This document shows, piece by piece, positions 11,336 through 23,632 of a stretch of DNA of 64,000 nt (within the stretch, counting starts at the first letter, position 1; each line of letters opens with the position of its first letter). A model generated the notes under the pieces. That model saw nothing but the letters and a program-made list of their open reading frames with translations, searched no databases and was not told where the DNA came from. A program made the translations under genes and the position numbers. The stretch covers positions 82,890 to 146,889 of the forward strand of contig JAKUCV010005723.1 of assembly GCA_028386065.3 (NCBI GenBank). Direction: 5' to 3'. The stretch is from Turnera subulata. Its lineage: Eukaryota; Streptophyta; Magnoliopsida; Malpighiales; Passifloraceae.

Positions 11336-14092
11336 TGTAACAGCCCACGTAAAAATTTCATTTTTACCGGGACTGTTTAAGTAATTTACAAAAATTTACC
11401 ATTGACTTTTAATTTTGGGTAGTTAAATTATGGTAAATCGAGCATTGGATTCCGAAACCGAGCCTTGTCCCACGTTCGGGATTTTTCTGTTGATTTTACG
11501 GACCAAAGTTGGGATTTTTCTGGTCCAGGAATCTTCGGAAAAGCCGGGTTTATCCTCGAGTTAACGGACCGAAAATAAAGATAAGTGGGTATATTGGATA
11601 TTTTCTGGTCCAGGCGGGTCACACTTCACATGCAGCATAGTAACTGCATAATTAAAGCTCAATTATTCAGCCGCCTCTACCTGTTATGCCTGTGACTTAC
11701 CAGTAGTTTTGCCTGCCTATATAGCTGTGTCCTTCTGCCTCTTCATGCACGCCATCTTCTTCGTTCTGTCTGCAATTATCTTCCTGCAAACCTATACCAG
11801 TAAATAATAAAAATACCAAAAACACACACCATCCACCAACCAAAAGCCGCCACGTCATCACCATCTTCTCCTTCCTTCTTTTTTTCTTCCTCCACCCGGG
11901 CCACCTCCTCCACCGTACACCACCACTGCTGCCACCACCTCAAGCCGTCGCTTCTCTTTCTTTCTCCTCCCCATCTTCCGACCCCTTTCCTCCGGCCGCC
12001 AAAGAGCCGCCGAGCTCCTCCCTGCTGCTCCTCTCCTTCGCGTGCCACGACCCGAGCAGACCAGCACCTCGTCGCCTCGCCTCTAGCGCCGCCTTGCCGC
12101 CTCTGTCGTGCGTCGCCGCCGCCCGTGCTCGCCTCCCTGTTGCCGCGTCCTGCCTCCCTCGCACCGAGTCTCCCCTTCGCCATCGCCACTGCTGCCACTC
12201 AAGGTAAGCAGCAGCCCGTTGTGGTGGACGACCCGGGTCACGGGTCTGGGTCAGATTGACCCGTTTCCCTTGGGTTTGGTCCGGGTTTGATGGGTTGGCT
12301 GATGGGCTGACTTTTGGTCATTTGGACGCGGGCCTTGAGCTTATGGGCTGCCTTGCTTGGCGCGGGCCAGCAGCTGGGCCTGTTCACACGCGCCTGCAGC
12401 TGGTCTGCCTGGGCTGGCAACTGGGCCTGGCTCCTGGGTCTGTTGGGCTGGTGCTATTTCCTGGCCCAGTCCAATAATAAAAAAAAAAGAAAAGAAAAGA
12501 GAGAATAAAATCTGGTTTTAAATAATTTCTGAAAAAAAGAGAAATAATTTTGGAAAAATATAAATATGGAAGGGAAATAATTTTGGGAAATAATATTGGA
12601 AATATGATTTTGGGAAAAGTATATTATATGGTAAATAATAATTATTTTGAGAAAATAATTGGAGAGGGTATTATCAAGGTAATAAATACCAGAATAATAT
12701 CCGGGTATAGGTATAAGTATAGTATGGTATTTTGACACTTGAAATAAATGGTGAATGATGATGATAATGGAAAATTAATCCGGGGAAGTAACCGAGCCGA
12801 GTTTAGATTTAATTTCCGGTACACAGTATTAGCATGGCATTTGCATATCACCTTATATGTGCATATTATTTGATTGATATAGGAGTTGATAACGAGCAAT
12901 TTGCTGAGGAACCGGACTTGGAATTTGCTGGACAATTCCATAATTGAGTAATCGGCTAAGGTGAGGATGGATAACCTTTGTTATGTTGCCTGTAATACTT
13001 GTGTGCTTTGTTGTTTGATTGAACTGCTGAGATGTTCATTGTTGGCTGTTTGACTGCTGTGGTTATCATTGTTGTTATTGGACTGAGATATTGATTTTGT
13101 GTTGAGATTGATGTTGAACTATTGACTGTAGATAATTGAGAAATGAAAATTGGAAATTGGAAGTTGGAATTGATATGAGATGATGATATAATTGTCATAT
13201 GGAAAGTAGTGGTACGACCCGATGGTTTGAAAATTAATTTGGGATGCTATGGTCGGTTACTTGCTTTGGTTACTTGATTTGGTTGGGATGTTGATGCCTG
13301 TGGTTGGGGTATACCGAATACCCAGTGGTTCGGATATTACCGAATATCCGGTTGGCATGTCGATGCCTGTGGTTGGGGTATACAGAATACCCAGTGGTTT
13401 GGATATACCAAATATCCGATTTTGGGTTGTTGAACCCGGTATGGTAGGAATGGTATGGTTCTCTTTGACCTAGCATCCGGAATTAATTGATAACCTGGTA
13501 CGACCCTAGCTTGTCCAGTGACGGGGGCCCGAAAAATAAAATTGGAAATTATGTTAAATATTCTTTTGGTCTTGGCTCAGTCTTATTTGAGATGTGCTGT
13601 TGATTCGCTTGTGTTTGCTTTACTGTATTACGGTTGCTTGCATATCACTGTTTATCCTTCGTCGGTGAGCACTTCGGACTCACCCCTCGCCTGCGGGGTT
13701 TCATCCCGTAGGTTAAGTTGTTTCGTAGTTCAGGTACGACGTTCGATGGCTGCTGCTTTCTTCTCCACCTGACTCCAGATCCATACCTCCGCTGCATGTG
13801 CATAAAGTCTTCCGCTGCTGTTCTGTTGCATATGTTGCTGTATTATATTTCTGCTGCAGTGTTTGCTTGTTCATATGACTTTGAGGCTCTGCCTCTGTTG
13901 CTTGCTCTTTTCTCTGTTGCTGTTATATATTGTGAGCTGTGAGCTGCTGAATAATGGTCCCCGTGTTGGGAGACGGTTGTTGTATTGGTTTTCCAGTTGT
14001 ACATACGGGTTGTTGTACTATATTCCCTATCAATAAGAATAGTTTCGGCACGTGTTTACTGTGTTATGGTAAATACGGGTCGGGGCGCTTCA
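11336..14092 (+). repeat. Second (shared) LTR of element A
   Basis: 2,757 bp, TGTAACAGCC to GGCGCTTCA. It is very similar to 100-3899 throughout but lacks the hAT-like insertion, preserving its empty site. The TATA-like box is at 11718-11723, the conserved double hairpin at about 13664-13712 and a hairpin cluster at about 13310-13420. It serves as the 3' LTR of internal region 1 and, in sequence, as the 5' LTR of internal region 2. Confidence 0.9.
11718..11723 (+). promoter_or_regulatory. TATA-like box of element A second LTR
   Basis: TATATA in the same GCCTGCCTATATAGCTG context as 482-487. Confidence 0.5.
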
Positions 14093-14095
14093 GTT

Positions 14096-14107
14096 TGGTA
14101 GCGGAGC
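14096..14107 (+). other. Primer-binding site, internal region 2 of element A
   Basis: TGGTAGCGGAGC three bases after the end of the shared LTR. A primer-binding site here shows that a second internal region follows the second LTR. Confidence 0.8.
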
Positions 14108-14218
14108 AGGCAGTAGGTCACTAGGGACATAACTGTGATTGCATGATTGTTTGTTTGTGCATAAGATTTGTCACACATGATATGATATGCATACATATAC
14201 ATTCTCATATAGGTACGA

Positions 14219-15992
14219 ATGGATCCGGTTGGAGGGAATCAGCATGCTGGAGTTCACCTAGATGACGATCAGGTATCGGTGGATCAACCGCAGCAAGTTG
14301 CGGGAGGTCCGGAACACCCTGCGAATATTCCTTTGGGAGACCCTACGCAGATGTTAAACGTGGTAACCCAGATTCTGCAAAGGCAAGATGCCAGAGATGC
14401 CCGTATCGATGCTATGGAAGCTCGAGAACAGGAAAACCAGGGACCTGTTGAGGATCGAGTGTATATGAAGCTGGAAAAGCTTGGGGCTGAGGTTTTCACT
14501 GGTGTCACTACACCACAGGATGCCGATCGGTGGCTCAGACAGATGAACAGGGTTATGTTGAGGCTGACATGCAGGAATGACAGGTGGGCCAGATACGCCG
14601 CTGCCATGCTCCGAGGCGATGCCGTTGATTGGTGGGAGTCTACCACCAGGGACATGCCGACACCTATCACTATGCAGTGGAACCAGTTCATGGAGATGTT
14701 CCGAAGGAAGTTTGTTTCCGAGGCATACCAGGATCAGCTGAGACGAGAGTTTCTGGGATTGCAACAGGGACCAGATCAGACGGTCAATGATTATGAGATC
14801 AAGTTCAACCGCCTGTCCATTTATGCCAGTGAGTTTGTAGCTACTCCGGAGGCCAGATGTAAACGTTTTTGGGATGGTCTTCGATCTGGTATCCAGACAA
14901 TCATGGGGTGCAAGGTCTATGAGACTTACCAGGACATGCTGACAGATGCCCTGAGAGCTGAGATTATTTGGCTGGGTAATGAGAAAGAGCAACAGGAGAT
15001 CCGTAAGAGGCAAGCTGCACAGAGTTCTGGGGGACAGAACAAGAGGTTCCAGACACCTGCTAACTGATCAGGGTATGGACAGAGCCGCTCTATGCCAGTG
15101 AGTCAGGGACGTGGATGGAACAACAATACCTACAACCGAGGCAGTTCTTGGACTCAGTCTGGAGGGACTTCATCTGGGGATACTCGCCCGAGACTTCCTC
15201 TGTCTCAGGTGAGGTGCTATGAGTCTAACGAAGTTGGGCACTACCGATATGCTTGTCCCAAGTTGGGAAGATCTGGAGGTACAACACCTACTCAGACAGT
15301 GCAAGCTTCAGTTGCCAGTGTTCCTAGTGGTTCTGGAATTGGCCGAGGCCGAGGACGTGGAGCTGTTCCTGCTAGGACCCAGTCAGCCATGAATCAGAGT
15401 GCAGCTGTGCCGAGAGCATTTGTTATCACCGCTGAAGAGGATCCAGAGAATGTCGATGTCATAGCAGGTACTTTTATAGTCTTTGGTAGTACTGCATATA
15501 CTTTGATTGATCCTGGTGCTACGCATTCTTTTGTCGTGCAAAGTTTTTCAACACAACATAACTGTACGGAAGAAAAATTTAACTTGTCCGATGAGGGTTA
15601 GGTTACCTGCGGGTATAGTGGTCAGATTAACCCATGTGTGCAGAGACGTTTCTCTCTCGTACGATAACGAGGTTTTTCTTGCACTGTTAGTTGTGATGAA
15701 CATGGGAGGTTTCAATATCATTCTGGGGATGGATTGGTTGTCGAGGTACAATGCTTTGGTAAACTGCCGAACCAAGGAAGTGCTGTTGACTTCCGATGGT
15801 GGACGACAGGTTCTGTTGACAGGTATTGGGAGAGTTGCTACTACATGTAGTATCTCTGCTAACCAGGATGTCGGAATGAAGCCGCATGGTCCCGATGCCT
15901 TATTGACTCACATCAAGGGCGAAGACGCACATACTCCAGTTTTGGGAGATATCATAGTTGTCAGAGAATTCCCAGATGTATTTCCGGAGGAT
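14219..15992 (+). pseudogene. gag-protease of element A, internal region 2 (broken, truncated)
   Basis: MDPVGGNQHAGVHLDDDQVS start and a long gag frame that stops at 15064-15066, where the sibling copy reads CGA and this one TGA. The frame then continues through the CCHC region, with the same Cys-to-Ser change as internal region 1 ([14 protein letters not shown]), and through [15 protein letters not shown]. It carries the same frameshift after FNLSDEG (about 15,600) as internal region 1, absent from element B. The protease continues (LGMDWLSRYNALVNCRTKE) to EFPDVFPEDSP and then joins unrelated AT-rich DNA at about 15,992. The shared defects show that the two internal regions descend from one already defective copy. 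Confidence 0.9.
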
Positions 15993-18112
15993 TCACCTAA
16001 ATTTTTTTACAAAACATGGGTAGTAATTAGATGATTTTTTAAAAAAGATATTTGTAGTCTACACCTTTCGCAATTCTATTTAGTGCATAATTTTCTGTAT
16101 TTTGGTGCATCATACCACAAAAAATATTTATTTTAAAATTTAGGTTTGATCCAATATAGAAAGATTTCTATCATATAACCTATAAAATAATTGATTTTTA
16201 CATATGCCAAACAAAATATACATTTAATTACATTAAGAAGATTCAGAATATAATATTTAATTAATTTAATATCTTAATAATATGAATTTTCATAATTATT
16301 CTTTATTATGTAGATTAGAATCATTGTTCATTATTCAATTTGTTTCCACATGTTGCATTTCAAGAATAAATTAGTTAATTATCCACACTTTGGAGCGGAT
16401 GAAATAATAAATAAATATAAAAGGGGTAAAATATATAATGTGAAAGACAATAAAAAGAAAAAACGTTCAAAAAGGAAAAATAGAAATTTGAAGCAATTTG
16501 GGGGTGTTGTTATCGTTCTTCCCTCAACTTTTGATGGATTTTGTCAAACTTTTGATGGACCTGGCTTTGACAAAGTGATTAAAACCCACTTGTCGGATCC
16601 AATGGAGGTGGAGGAGGAGAATAAAGAGATCAGCGAAAATAAAATTAAAGGAAGGATCTTTCAAAAAAAACAAAGAAAAAAAGGATGAGTATAATATAAC
16701 GGGCTCAAATCTTTATAAAAAAGACAATCTACAAGTCCATTTCTAAAAAGTCCAGACAACCTGAGGCCCAAAGAAACTCAGGCCACAATCCAAAATCTAC
16801 CACTACGAATAGAAATATGACGCCTGGCGAGATAAGAAACTTCCTTTTGTCCAATAAAACAAGTCATTGATTGTAATATTAATATCCTAAAAATCGGTAA
16901 GAGAGGCAGAATGTGCTCTCCGAAAATTTTCAATTTGTAAATTCCCCTCGTCCGATTTTTATTCACTATTTATTTTATTTTGTACTACAATTAATTGGAC
17001 TCGAACCCATGATCATAGCCAATTAATTGGATCAAGAGGGGCCTTGCACCCCTGGATTGACTATAAGTTAAATGTAATATAACGCGATCCTTGTCAAAAT
17101 GGCGTTTTCGTGTATTTCCAGGGCCAAATAAAAAAATGTTGTACGCTACCGTTCGCCTGTTTTCTGGCCCCAATTGCCCAAGTTTCGGTATGTAACTATG
17201 GTTCAAGTCTCAAAGGCTAGTGACTGCACAGATAGAAATGTGATTGCTTACCTAATGACCATATTCATTTTCATCAGTCAACTTGTTTCTGTCACTATAT
17301 AGTCTAGAATTACCCACGGGCTGGCACAAGGGGGGGTAAACGAATTGTGTTTCATGAAGGAACAGGAATGGGACCCTAATAGCAGATACAGTGTTAAACT
17401 AAGAAAACAAAGAAAAAAAAGTCAGAATCCCATGATGTGTAGTGGAGCAACACCTTCCTTTTGTCAACCCGAAGAGAGATAACCAGCTGCATTCGATAAG
17501 AATGTAATACCACATGATAGTATAAGACATTTTCCAAAGAACAGTCATATTCACAGTCTTGAGAAAATGTCTTTTCTTTTTTTAGAAGAGGATGATTGAT
17601 TATATTACTACATACGATGCAGCTGATAGCTAGGTCTCGCTGCATAACTGCATAAGGCAATACAAAGACGCTCGTGGGTTGCAGGACATAACCCTAGTGT
17701 GCTGGTTTAGCCTAATGAATACCAACAGATGGAACTTATCAGATTGAGCAAAGCAGTAGACATTCTGTTTTGCAAATCCAGGATCGATGACATTAGGTGG
17801 ATCTTGGTCAATCAATGGCAATGCACCTGCCAGTAAATACATGTACCAGAGCTAATTTTTTAAAAAAACTATTATCTATTATAAGTACACGTCTTGAAGC
17901 AAGTATCCTTAACAATACCATGAGGATGAAAACAGTTAGCAAAAACAATGCAATACTGAAAAAGAAATAGGGGAAACAGTAGCTGGAGACAGAAACTAAT
18001 ATAAATTTCCAGACATATATAATGTGCATTTCTGCCCCTGGTTTGGAACATAAAAACAGTACGTGGAGGCATAAACTAGTCCCCACAAAGTTACATCACT
18101 TACAGAGACCTA
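15993..18112. other. Intergenic AT-rich DNA without recognised genes
   Basis: After the truncated retroelement the sequence is AT-rich, with short frames only (for example 16350-16688, lysine-rich, no recognisable similarity). A TCGAACCC-type stretch near 17,000 resembles a tRNA B box on the minus strand but lacks a convincing A box. The part next to the helicase stop codon presumably contains its 3' untranslated region (minus strand); I could not place a polyadenylation site with confidence. Confidence 0.5.
17757..17793 (-). repeat. 37-bp exact duplicate of helicase coding sequence
   Basis: Identical over 37 bases to 19176-19212 inside the helicase gene, in the same orientation. On the minus strand it reads [12 protein letters not shown], as in the intact protein (residues about 743-754). 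The flanks on either side are not similar, so this is a micro-duplication or filler insertion, or the last recognisable scrap of a second gene copy. Confidence 0.8.
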
Positions 18113-21100
18113 CTACGCTCGCCGCTTACTCAATCGCCACGAGTTTGGTTCCTGGTATCTGTCATATAGTGGCTCAATTCGTTCTTGGCGTTTCCGCTTG
18201 CTCATTGTAGTAGGATCTGCTACTTTAAAGAATCTAGGTGCCAGTTCCACAAGCCATTTGGGATCTATTACCATTACCTCGCGCATATACTCCTTTGAAG
18301 TCATAACCAACTCATGGTAGATGACCCAATCTGGTTGTCTCTGGAAAAGAGCACTGCTTGGGTGGATATAAACTGGCTGATTCTCGACTAAGGTCCTATA
18401 ACCCTCTTGTGGGTCCTTTCTGGCAGCATGGAAAAAGAACCCAGCTGTTATTGCTTTCCTTATCTTCGTGAAATTCTTCCCCGCACTAACGACATCCAGT
18501 TTATATTTATCCATGATGCTGAGGAGCTGTTTTCTGACATCCTGCGCCCTCCTGAGAGACCGAGACTGAACAAAACTTTCGAAACACCAAGGCCCGGAGA
18601 AGTTTTTAGCTTTCCAGGCCTCATACACAGCAAGCAACGTCAAGTGATCGCCCTCGGCCTGGAAAAATTTCGCCCTCCTCTGATCTGCTTGAGCTTGCTT
18701 TTCCCTAGGCCTATAAAAGATGTTACCAGTTTGGATCATGGCAATAATGGTTAGAATCTCGTCGCTGCACCCAAGATCTACGCTGGCCAGCAACATCTTA
18801 GACAACGGCGGCTCCAGAGGAAATTCTGCCATTTTCCTTCCCAGTTTGGTTAGAAGTCCCTCCTCATCAAGAGCTCCAAGGCTGTATAGTTGTTCCATGG
18901 CAGAAATGAGGGCCTGAGCTGAAGGTGGATCCATGAAATCAAAAGACAACAAATCATCAATGCCCATCGCCTTCATTGTAAGGGTAGTATGTCCGAGATT
19001 AATTCTTTGGATCTCAGGAATACTGGTGGGAGACATCTCATTGCGGTAGGCACTTTCTGTGTAGAGGCGATAACACTTTCCAGGTCCTGTACGCCCAGCG
19101 CGTCCAGCTCGTTGCTTGGCCGATGCTTGAGAAATAGGTGTTATAACCAGGGAGTCGAGCCCTTGCTTCGGATTATAGACATTCTGTTTTGCAAATCCAG
19201 GATCGATGACATAGAAAATGCCATCAATTGTCAGCGACGCTTCGGCAATGTTAGTTGCCACGACGACTTTCCTCTTCCCTGGAGGTGCTGGTTCAAAAAT
19301 TCTCGACTGCATTTCACTTGGAAGGGCACTATACACAGGCAATATAATCAACTCAGGCACATTTTTCCCCAGCCCATTCATCCTCTCATAAAGAGACTGG
19401 CATGCAAAATCAATCTCCTCCTGGCCTGTCAGGAAGAGAAGTATGTCGCCTTCGGGTTCCGTCAGGTGGATCTGTAAAACAGTGATCAGAGCTGCATCTA
19501 AGTAGTCACTCTCAGGCTGTTTGGTGTACAGTATCTCCACAGGAAAAGTTCTTCCAGGAATCGTGAATATGTTGCAGTTGAAGAAATATGCGGAGAATTT
19601 CTCCGCATCGAGCGTAGCAGAGGTGACGATCAACCGAAGATCAGGTCTCCTCCGCACGAGCCGTCTGAGTAACCCGAACAGGACATCAGTATGTACTGTC
19701 CTCTCATGGGCTTCATCAAGCATAATGACAGAGTATTGAGAGAGATTGTCATCAATCAATATCTCCCTCAGTAGCATACCGTCTGTCATATACTTGATAG
19801 CAGTGTCTGGTCCGGTGCAATCCTCAAAACGAATGGCATACCCAACTTCCTCACCTAAACGACAGCCGAACTCTTCTGCCACTCTCTTGGCCACCGACAT
19901 TGCTGCCACCCGGCGAGGCTGAGTACACCCAATTCTGCCCCTAGTGGTATAACCTTCCTCTGCAAGGTATTGGGTAACCTGCGTGGTCTTGCCTGAACCT
20001 GTCTCGCCAATAACCACCAGAACCTGATTATCATGAACAGCCTGAATTAGCTCTTTTTTTAATTTGTAGATAGGCAAGCTCTGCCTTTGCTCCTGAATGG
20101 ATAGCTTTGACCTCTGCCCGAATGCGAATGCTTTCCCAAAAGCATCCTTCTTCCATTCAGGCACGTCATATGCAGATAAGCCAACACCACGAAGCTCCTG
20201 CGCGAGATGCCTCTCCCCAGTTTCCGGCATAGGGTCTTCCCAGGGACGATTGAGGTCTTTTGGTATGGAATCAAGCATTGTCCTCTGCTGCTGTTCCCTC
20301 ACTTCTCTCCTCTCCTTGATAAGTGCAGACTGAAGTGCGGCCGCACGACTCAATGAACCTTCTGGATTCTTAAAGACCTTGACAGGAGACATGTCAACGG
20401 AGTACCTGGTATGTCCTTGCAAGAATGCTGGCTCATCCTCGTTCAACTCGATCTCGAGCTCTTCCTCAGCACCCTCTTCCTGATAGAGCATCCCATCCCT
20501 TTCCTCGTCACTGTCACACATGGCATACTCTTTCGCACTCAGAACCCCGGAAGCAATCAACTGCTTGGCCTCCCATCTCTCTGGCGAGCTCATTCTCTTC
20601 TTCAAAGCCCTTCTTGAAGACGGGCACACAACATCATCCCCCTCCTCCACAATCTTAATACCGGAGAGTCCAGTCCCAGTCCTAGTCGTAGTCGTAGGCT
20701 GACCACCTCTAAACCCAACACCATCACCAACCCCTTCATCCTTGAAGCTCTTCAGCTGCAGTGGCAGCAAATCATTGCCGGTATCCTGATCAACATCCCT
20801 CATGGAAAGGCTCAACTTCTGCCCCGAAACTGAAATCACCTTAACAAAGACCTGCTGGCCCCTCTTGACCACATCCTTGGCATTACTAATCCTCCGCCCA
20901 GTCGCAATCTGCGAAACATGAACCAAACCCTCCGTTCCCCTAAAATCATTCAACTCCACAAAACAACCCGAGTCCATCACCCTAGAAACACAACCTTGAT
21001 AAACTTTATTCAACAAAGGCCCTTCACACCCATCATCTCTATCTCCCCGCCTGTCATCGTAACCTCTATCCCGCCCCTTCTCTTCTCCTCGATCATACCC

Positions 21101-21436
21101 ACCATCCCTATCTCGAGCTTCAAATTTATTATTATTCTTACCGGCGGAGGTGACGCCCTCTTTCTTCCCGGAAGAATCCCCGGGGTAGAAGGCATGGATG
21201 CTGGAGAGGAGGGTGCGCACCAAGTAATCGGGCCACTCGGCGCCGCTCTCCTTCAGTTTTGAATCCAGCTCCTCCACCGAGTAGCACCCCCGCCCCAGGT
21301 GGATGACGAACTCCGCCACCTCCTTCACTCCAAACCCTAAGTGCCTCTGAAGATCGCCGCAAACCTTTGACACAAGAGAGAGGTACTCTAACCTCCTCAG
21401 GCCGCCGCCGTCCTCCTCCGCAACCGGAAGCCGCAT
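18113..21436 (-). CDS. DEAH5: Pre-mRNA-splicing ATP-dependent RNA helicase, PRP22/DHX8 (plant DEAH5) type
   Basis: Single uninterrupted 1,107-codon frame, slightly shorter than the usual 1,150-1,200 residues because the Arg/Asp-rich linker (about 85-138) is short. Order: conserved N-terminal domain (about 13-85), S1 RNA-binding domain (about 143-213), linker with [18 protein letters not shown] and [19 protein letters not shown], then the DEAH helicase core. The core has P-loop GETGSGKTT (477-485), DEAH box (574-577), SAT (606-608) and motif [12 protein letters not shown] (775-784), followed by winged-helix, HA2/ratchet and OB-fold regions and a basic [15 protein letters not shown] end. The PRP22 family uses ATP to release spliced mRNA from the spliceosome in the nucleus. 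The start chosen is the first in-frame Met before the conserved [11 protein letters not shown] block. All catalytic motifs are intact and there are no stops, so it is probably functional. The symbol is by family resemblance. Confidence 0.96.
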   Translation of the reverse strand: MRLPVAEEDGGGLRRLEYLSLVSKVCGDLQRHLGFGVKEVAEFVIHLGRGCYSVEELDSKLKESGAEWPDYLVRTLLSSIHAFYPGDSSGKKEGVTSAGKNNNKFEARDRDGGYDRGEEKGRDRGYDDRRGDRDDGCEGPLLNKVYQGCVSRVMDSGCFVELNDFRGTEGLVHVSQIATGRRISNAKDVVKRGQQVFVKVISVSGQKLSLSMRDVDQDTGNDLLPLQLKSFKDEGVGDGVGFRGGQPTTTTRTGTGLSGIKIVEEGDDVVCPSSRRALKKRMSSPERWEAKQLIASGVLSAKEYAMCDSDEERDGMLYQEEGAEEELEIELNEDEPAFLQGHTRYSVDMSPVKVFKNPEGSLSRAAALQSALIKERREVREQQQRTMLDSIPKDLNRPWEDPMPETGERHLAQELRGVGLSAYDVPEWKKDAFGKAFAFGQRSKLSIQEQRQSLPIYKLKKELIQAVHDNQVLVVIGETGSGKTTQVTQYLAEEGYTTRGRIGCTQPRRVAAMSVAKRVAEEFGCRLGEEVGYAIRFEDCTGPDTAIKYMTDGMLLREILIDDNLSQYSVIMLDEAHERTVHTDVLFGLLRRLVRRRPDLRLIVTSATLDAEKFSAYFFNCNIFTIPGRTFPVEILYTKQPESDYLDAALITVLQIHLTEPEGDILLFLTGQEEIDFACQSLYERMNGLGKNVPELIILPVYSALPSEMQSRIFEPAPPGKRKVVVATNIAEASLTIDGIFYVIDPGFAKQNVYNPKQGLDSLVITPISQASAKQRAGRAGRTGPGKCYRLYTESAYRNEMSPTSIPEIQRINLGHTTLTMKAMGIDDLLSFDFMDPPSAQALISAMEQLYSLGALDEEGLLTKLGRKMAEFPLEPPLSKMLLASVDLGCSDEILTIIAMIQTGNIFYRPREKQAQADQRRAKFFQAEGDHLTLLAVYEAWKAKNFSGPWCFESFVQSRSLRRAQDVRKQLLSIMDKYKLDVVSAGKNFTKIRKAITAGFFFHAARKDPQEGYRTLVENQPVYIHPSSALFQRQPDWVIYHELVMTSKEYMREVMVIDPKWLVELAPRFFKVADPTTMSKRKRQERIEPLYDRYQEPNSWRLSKRRA

Positions 21437-21737
21437 GATGGAGAAGAGCTTTTCCCCTTTTCTTTTTTTTTTTTTTTAAAACAACGGGTAGAATTGAGAC
21501 TATTTGGATTTGGGCTAAGTTAAGGATAAAACCGACATGGGATGGGATCCGGATTCCTACTTCCTAGTCGGTTACTCGGTTCTCCTTTTCCTTTTCCTTT
21601 TCCTTTTCTTTTTTGGATTAAACATCCATTGTTCTTGTTCATCCTCGAGCGACGTAGTGCCTAAAAATGGAACGTCTACAACCGCAAAGTGAGCAACGCG
21701 TCGCTTACCACATGGAACCGCGATAACAAAAAAAAAA
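21437..21737 (-). promoter_or_regulatory. Upstream region of the helicase gene
   Basis: About 300 bp between the helicase start codon and the copia LTR. It includes a T-run at 21461-21477 and a CCTTTT microsatellite at about 21583-21612, that is, a pyrimidine-rich leader or promoter region when read from the gene. No clear TATA box was found. The copia remnant begins only 300 bp upstream, so the native promoter is confined to this stretch or overlaps the LTR. Confidence 0.35.
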
Positions 21738-22224
21738 TGTTATAAAATTGGGGGAGATTTTCACTATTTGATGGAATAATACAAATTTGATCAAACTTGA
21801 TCAAGGTAATAATACAACTTTGGTAATAATAATACACTTTTGATAATAACATGTAGGAGAATAATAAACTTAGATGGAGGGAGATTGGAAGAGAAGTGTA
21901 TGGAATGAGAAGAGAGTGAAGTTTATGGTGGGTTGTAAGTGTATGAAAGTGAAGGAATAAAGGGGTATTTATAGTTGGAAATGGGAGGATAAAAACAAAT
22001 AAGTATGATTAATTTAAAAAGATAAAATCAAAGGGATGTTAGGTAAAGGAAGATGATATTAGGATTAGGACAAATGGAATTATGGAGGGTAATTAGCCAA
22101 AGAGATAATTCCAAGTAGAAGTTTGGTGTATGGGTAAAGTATTTACCGGGGGTAAATTCGAGTATGGTAAAAATGAGTTTTACTGGATGGTAACAATGAC
22201 ATTCACCATAATTTATTTATAACA
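21738..22224 (-). repeat. 3' LTR of the copia remnant
   Basis: 487 bp. On the minus strand it runs from TGTTATAAATAAATTATGG to CCAATTTTATAACA, and it is preceded by the polypurine tract CAAGGGGGAA (22225-22234). A minus-strand TATA box (TATAAATACCCC, about 21965-21976) sits in it. The half next to the polypurine tract matches 41133-41440 closely. No target-site duplication was recognised. Confidence 0.8.
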
Positions 22225-22449
22225 TTCCCCCTTGAATGTCATTGCACATTTGATAGAATACGCTTAGGAAGTACTGCCTCGTTAAAAACCTTACGAAGAA
22301 AAACCCAGTGGGACAAAAACTTGGTGAAGGAAAAAAGAGTGCAGTGCGTATTCTACTCCCCCTGATTTTAGCATCCCTTTTTATCTCGAATCCTTCATAA
22401 ACCAATCCTCTTCATCAATTCTTCAAAAGTTGTAGTAGGAACTGATTTT

Positions 22450-23632
22450 GTAAATAAATCTGTCAGATGTCACTTGGATGATTCTTGATGTATCCTCCCT
22501 TCAATTGGGCAATACAGCTAGCATTATCTTCATAAATCGTCGTTGGAACATCTTCCTCGCTAACTAATCCATATGAATCTTGACTATGCTGCATCATCGA
22601 TCTTAGCCAAGCACATTCTCGGTTAACTTCATGTATGAACACAATTTCTCCATTATTTGAAGAGGCAACAACGATACTTGATGTATCTGCCTGTGCTTTA
22701 TGTGGATCAAATAAAAGACTTACATCTGCAAAACCAACTAGATGCACCTTGGCCTCACAAGGTTAAAATAATTCCATATACTAAGATAATAGAATATGTA
22801 TTTATAGCAAAAGCTTCAGGCTTTATGTTACAAGCAATACATATTGTACTTAGACAGGGTACTCCAGGACCTGTCTAATAGCACGGTATTTAGAAGCTTC
22901 TTCTGGAGTTCCAATCACTAAACATATCAACATAAACTTATCCATACTCATAATGATCATGTAAAGATTAACTCTAAATTTTGTAATTTCCTGGGAATTA
23001 GTTGCTTCAGACAACTTGGATCCTTCAGGGATCTTCATGTATATTTCACGACTTATGGATCCATAGTAGGCTGTAAAAGCATTCATTTGATGCATTTCTA
23101 ATTCTTTTCATATAATGCCTGACTTATAAAAATAATTGCATCCACCACAGGGGAGTGCTTCTCCTCATAATTAATATCAGGTCAGTTGGGTAAAACCTTG
23201 TGCTATAAAAACCGTGCTTTTATATCTCATTATCTTTTCGCACAAATACCCTTTTTATGACTGATCAATTTTACACCATCTGGTGTATGGACTACAGGTC
23301 CAAAAATTTCTCACTTCACAAGCAAGTCCAACACAGCCTTAATTACATTTCTCTTATTTTTGGCCAATCGTTTTTGCGCCTACATTCATCAATGTAGGTT
23401 CATGATCCTCATTTTTATTTAGCGCTATATTATAAATAAAACAAATATTCCGTCGACGGTTATTTCACGTCGGTTCCATCACATTTCTGACACTGTAATT
23501 GAGATCTCATCATTTTCATTTATTTCAGATACTTGTGTTACTTCTGGAACTTTATCAATCTGTGTCAGAAAACCTCTTTTGGAGGATTTTCCTCTTCTTG
23601 AGGAATTTTAATACAAACCTCTTGAAGCGCCC
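22450..23632 (-). pseudogene. Copia polyprotein remnant: RNase H and reverse transcriptase
   Basis: Minus-strand relics in Ty1/copia order. Nearest the LTR is RNase H (GFADVSLLFDPHKAQ, REC-WLRSMMQH, YEDNASCIAQLKGGYIKNH at about 22,470-22,740). Next comes reverse transcriptase DVVTAYLYG-type sequence, read here as AFTAYYGSISREIYMKIPEG (about 23,020-23,090), then the start of the RT domain, EIFGPVVHTPDGVKLI (about 23,250-23,310). The frames are separated by stops and shifts and the catalytic YVDD is not recognisable. The remnant is interrupted at 23632 by element B (target CCTCT) and resumes at 37196. Confidence 0.85.

Larger units (their letters stand above)
100..15992 (+). mobile_element. Chromovirus A (Ty3/gypsy, Tekay-like), tandem LTR-internal-LTR-internal
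   Basis: Plus-strand LTR retrotransposon with gag, protease, reverse transcriptase, RNase H and integrase relics in Ty3/gypsy order. The order of parts is LTR (100-3899), internal region 1 (3900-11335), LTR (11336-14092), then a second primer-binding site and a second gag-protease that breaks off at about 15,992. A single insertion ends after its second LTR, so this is a tandem or partly recombined array sharing the middle LTR. LTRs start TGTAACAGCC and end CA. The assignment to the Tekay-like chromoviruses rests on the LTR start, long LTRs, the PBS and the terminal GAATTTCGGGGACGAAATTC motif before the polypurine tract. All coding parts carry stops, frameshifts or deletions. The five bases left of the element are TACTA; no matching target-site copy was found at the truncated right end. 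Confidence 0.85.

Noticed and set aside
16990..17060. Possible SINE or tRNA relic: GGGTTCGAGTCC on the minus strand looks like a B box
   Set aside because: No convincing A box at the right distance, no tail and no target duplication.
18113..21436. Helicase gene as a processed retrocopy, because it is intronless
   Set aside because: No poly(A) tract or target duplication, the frame is intact, and a single-exon structure may be native in this family; no evidence for retroposition.
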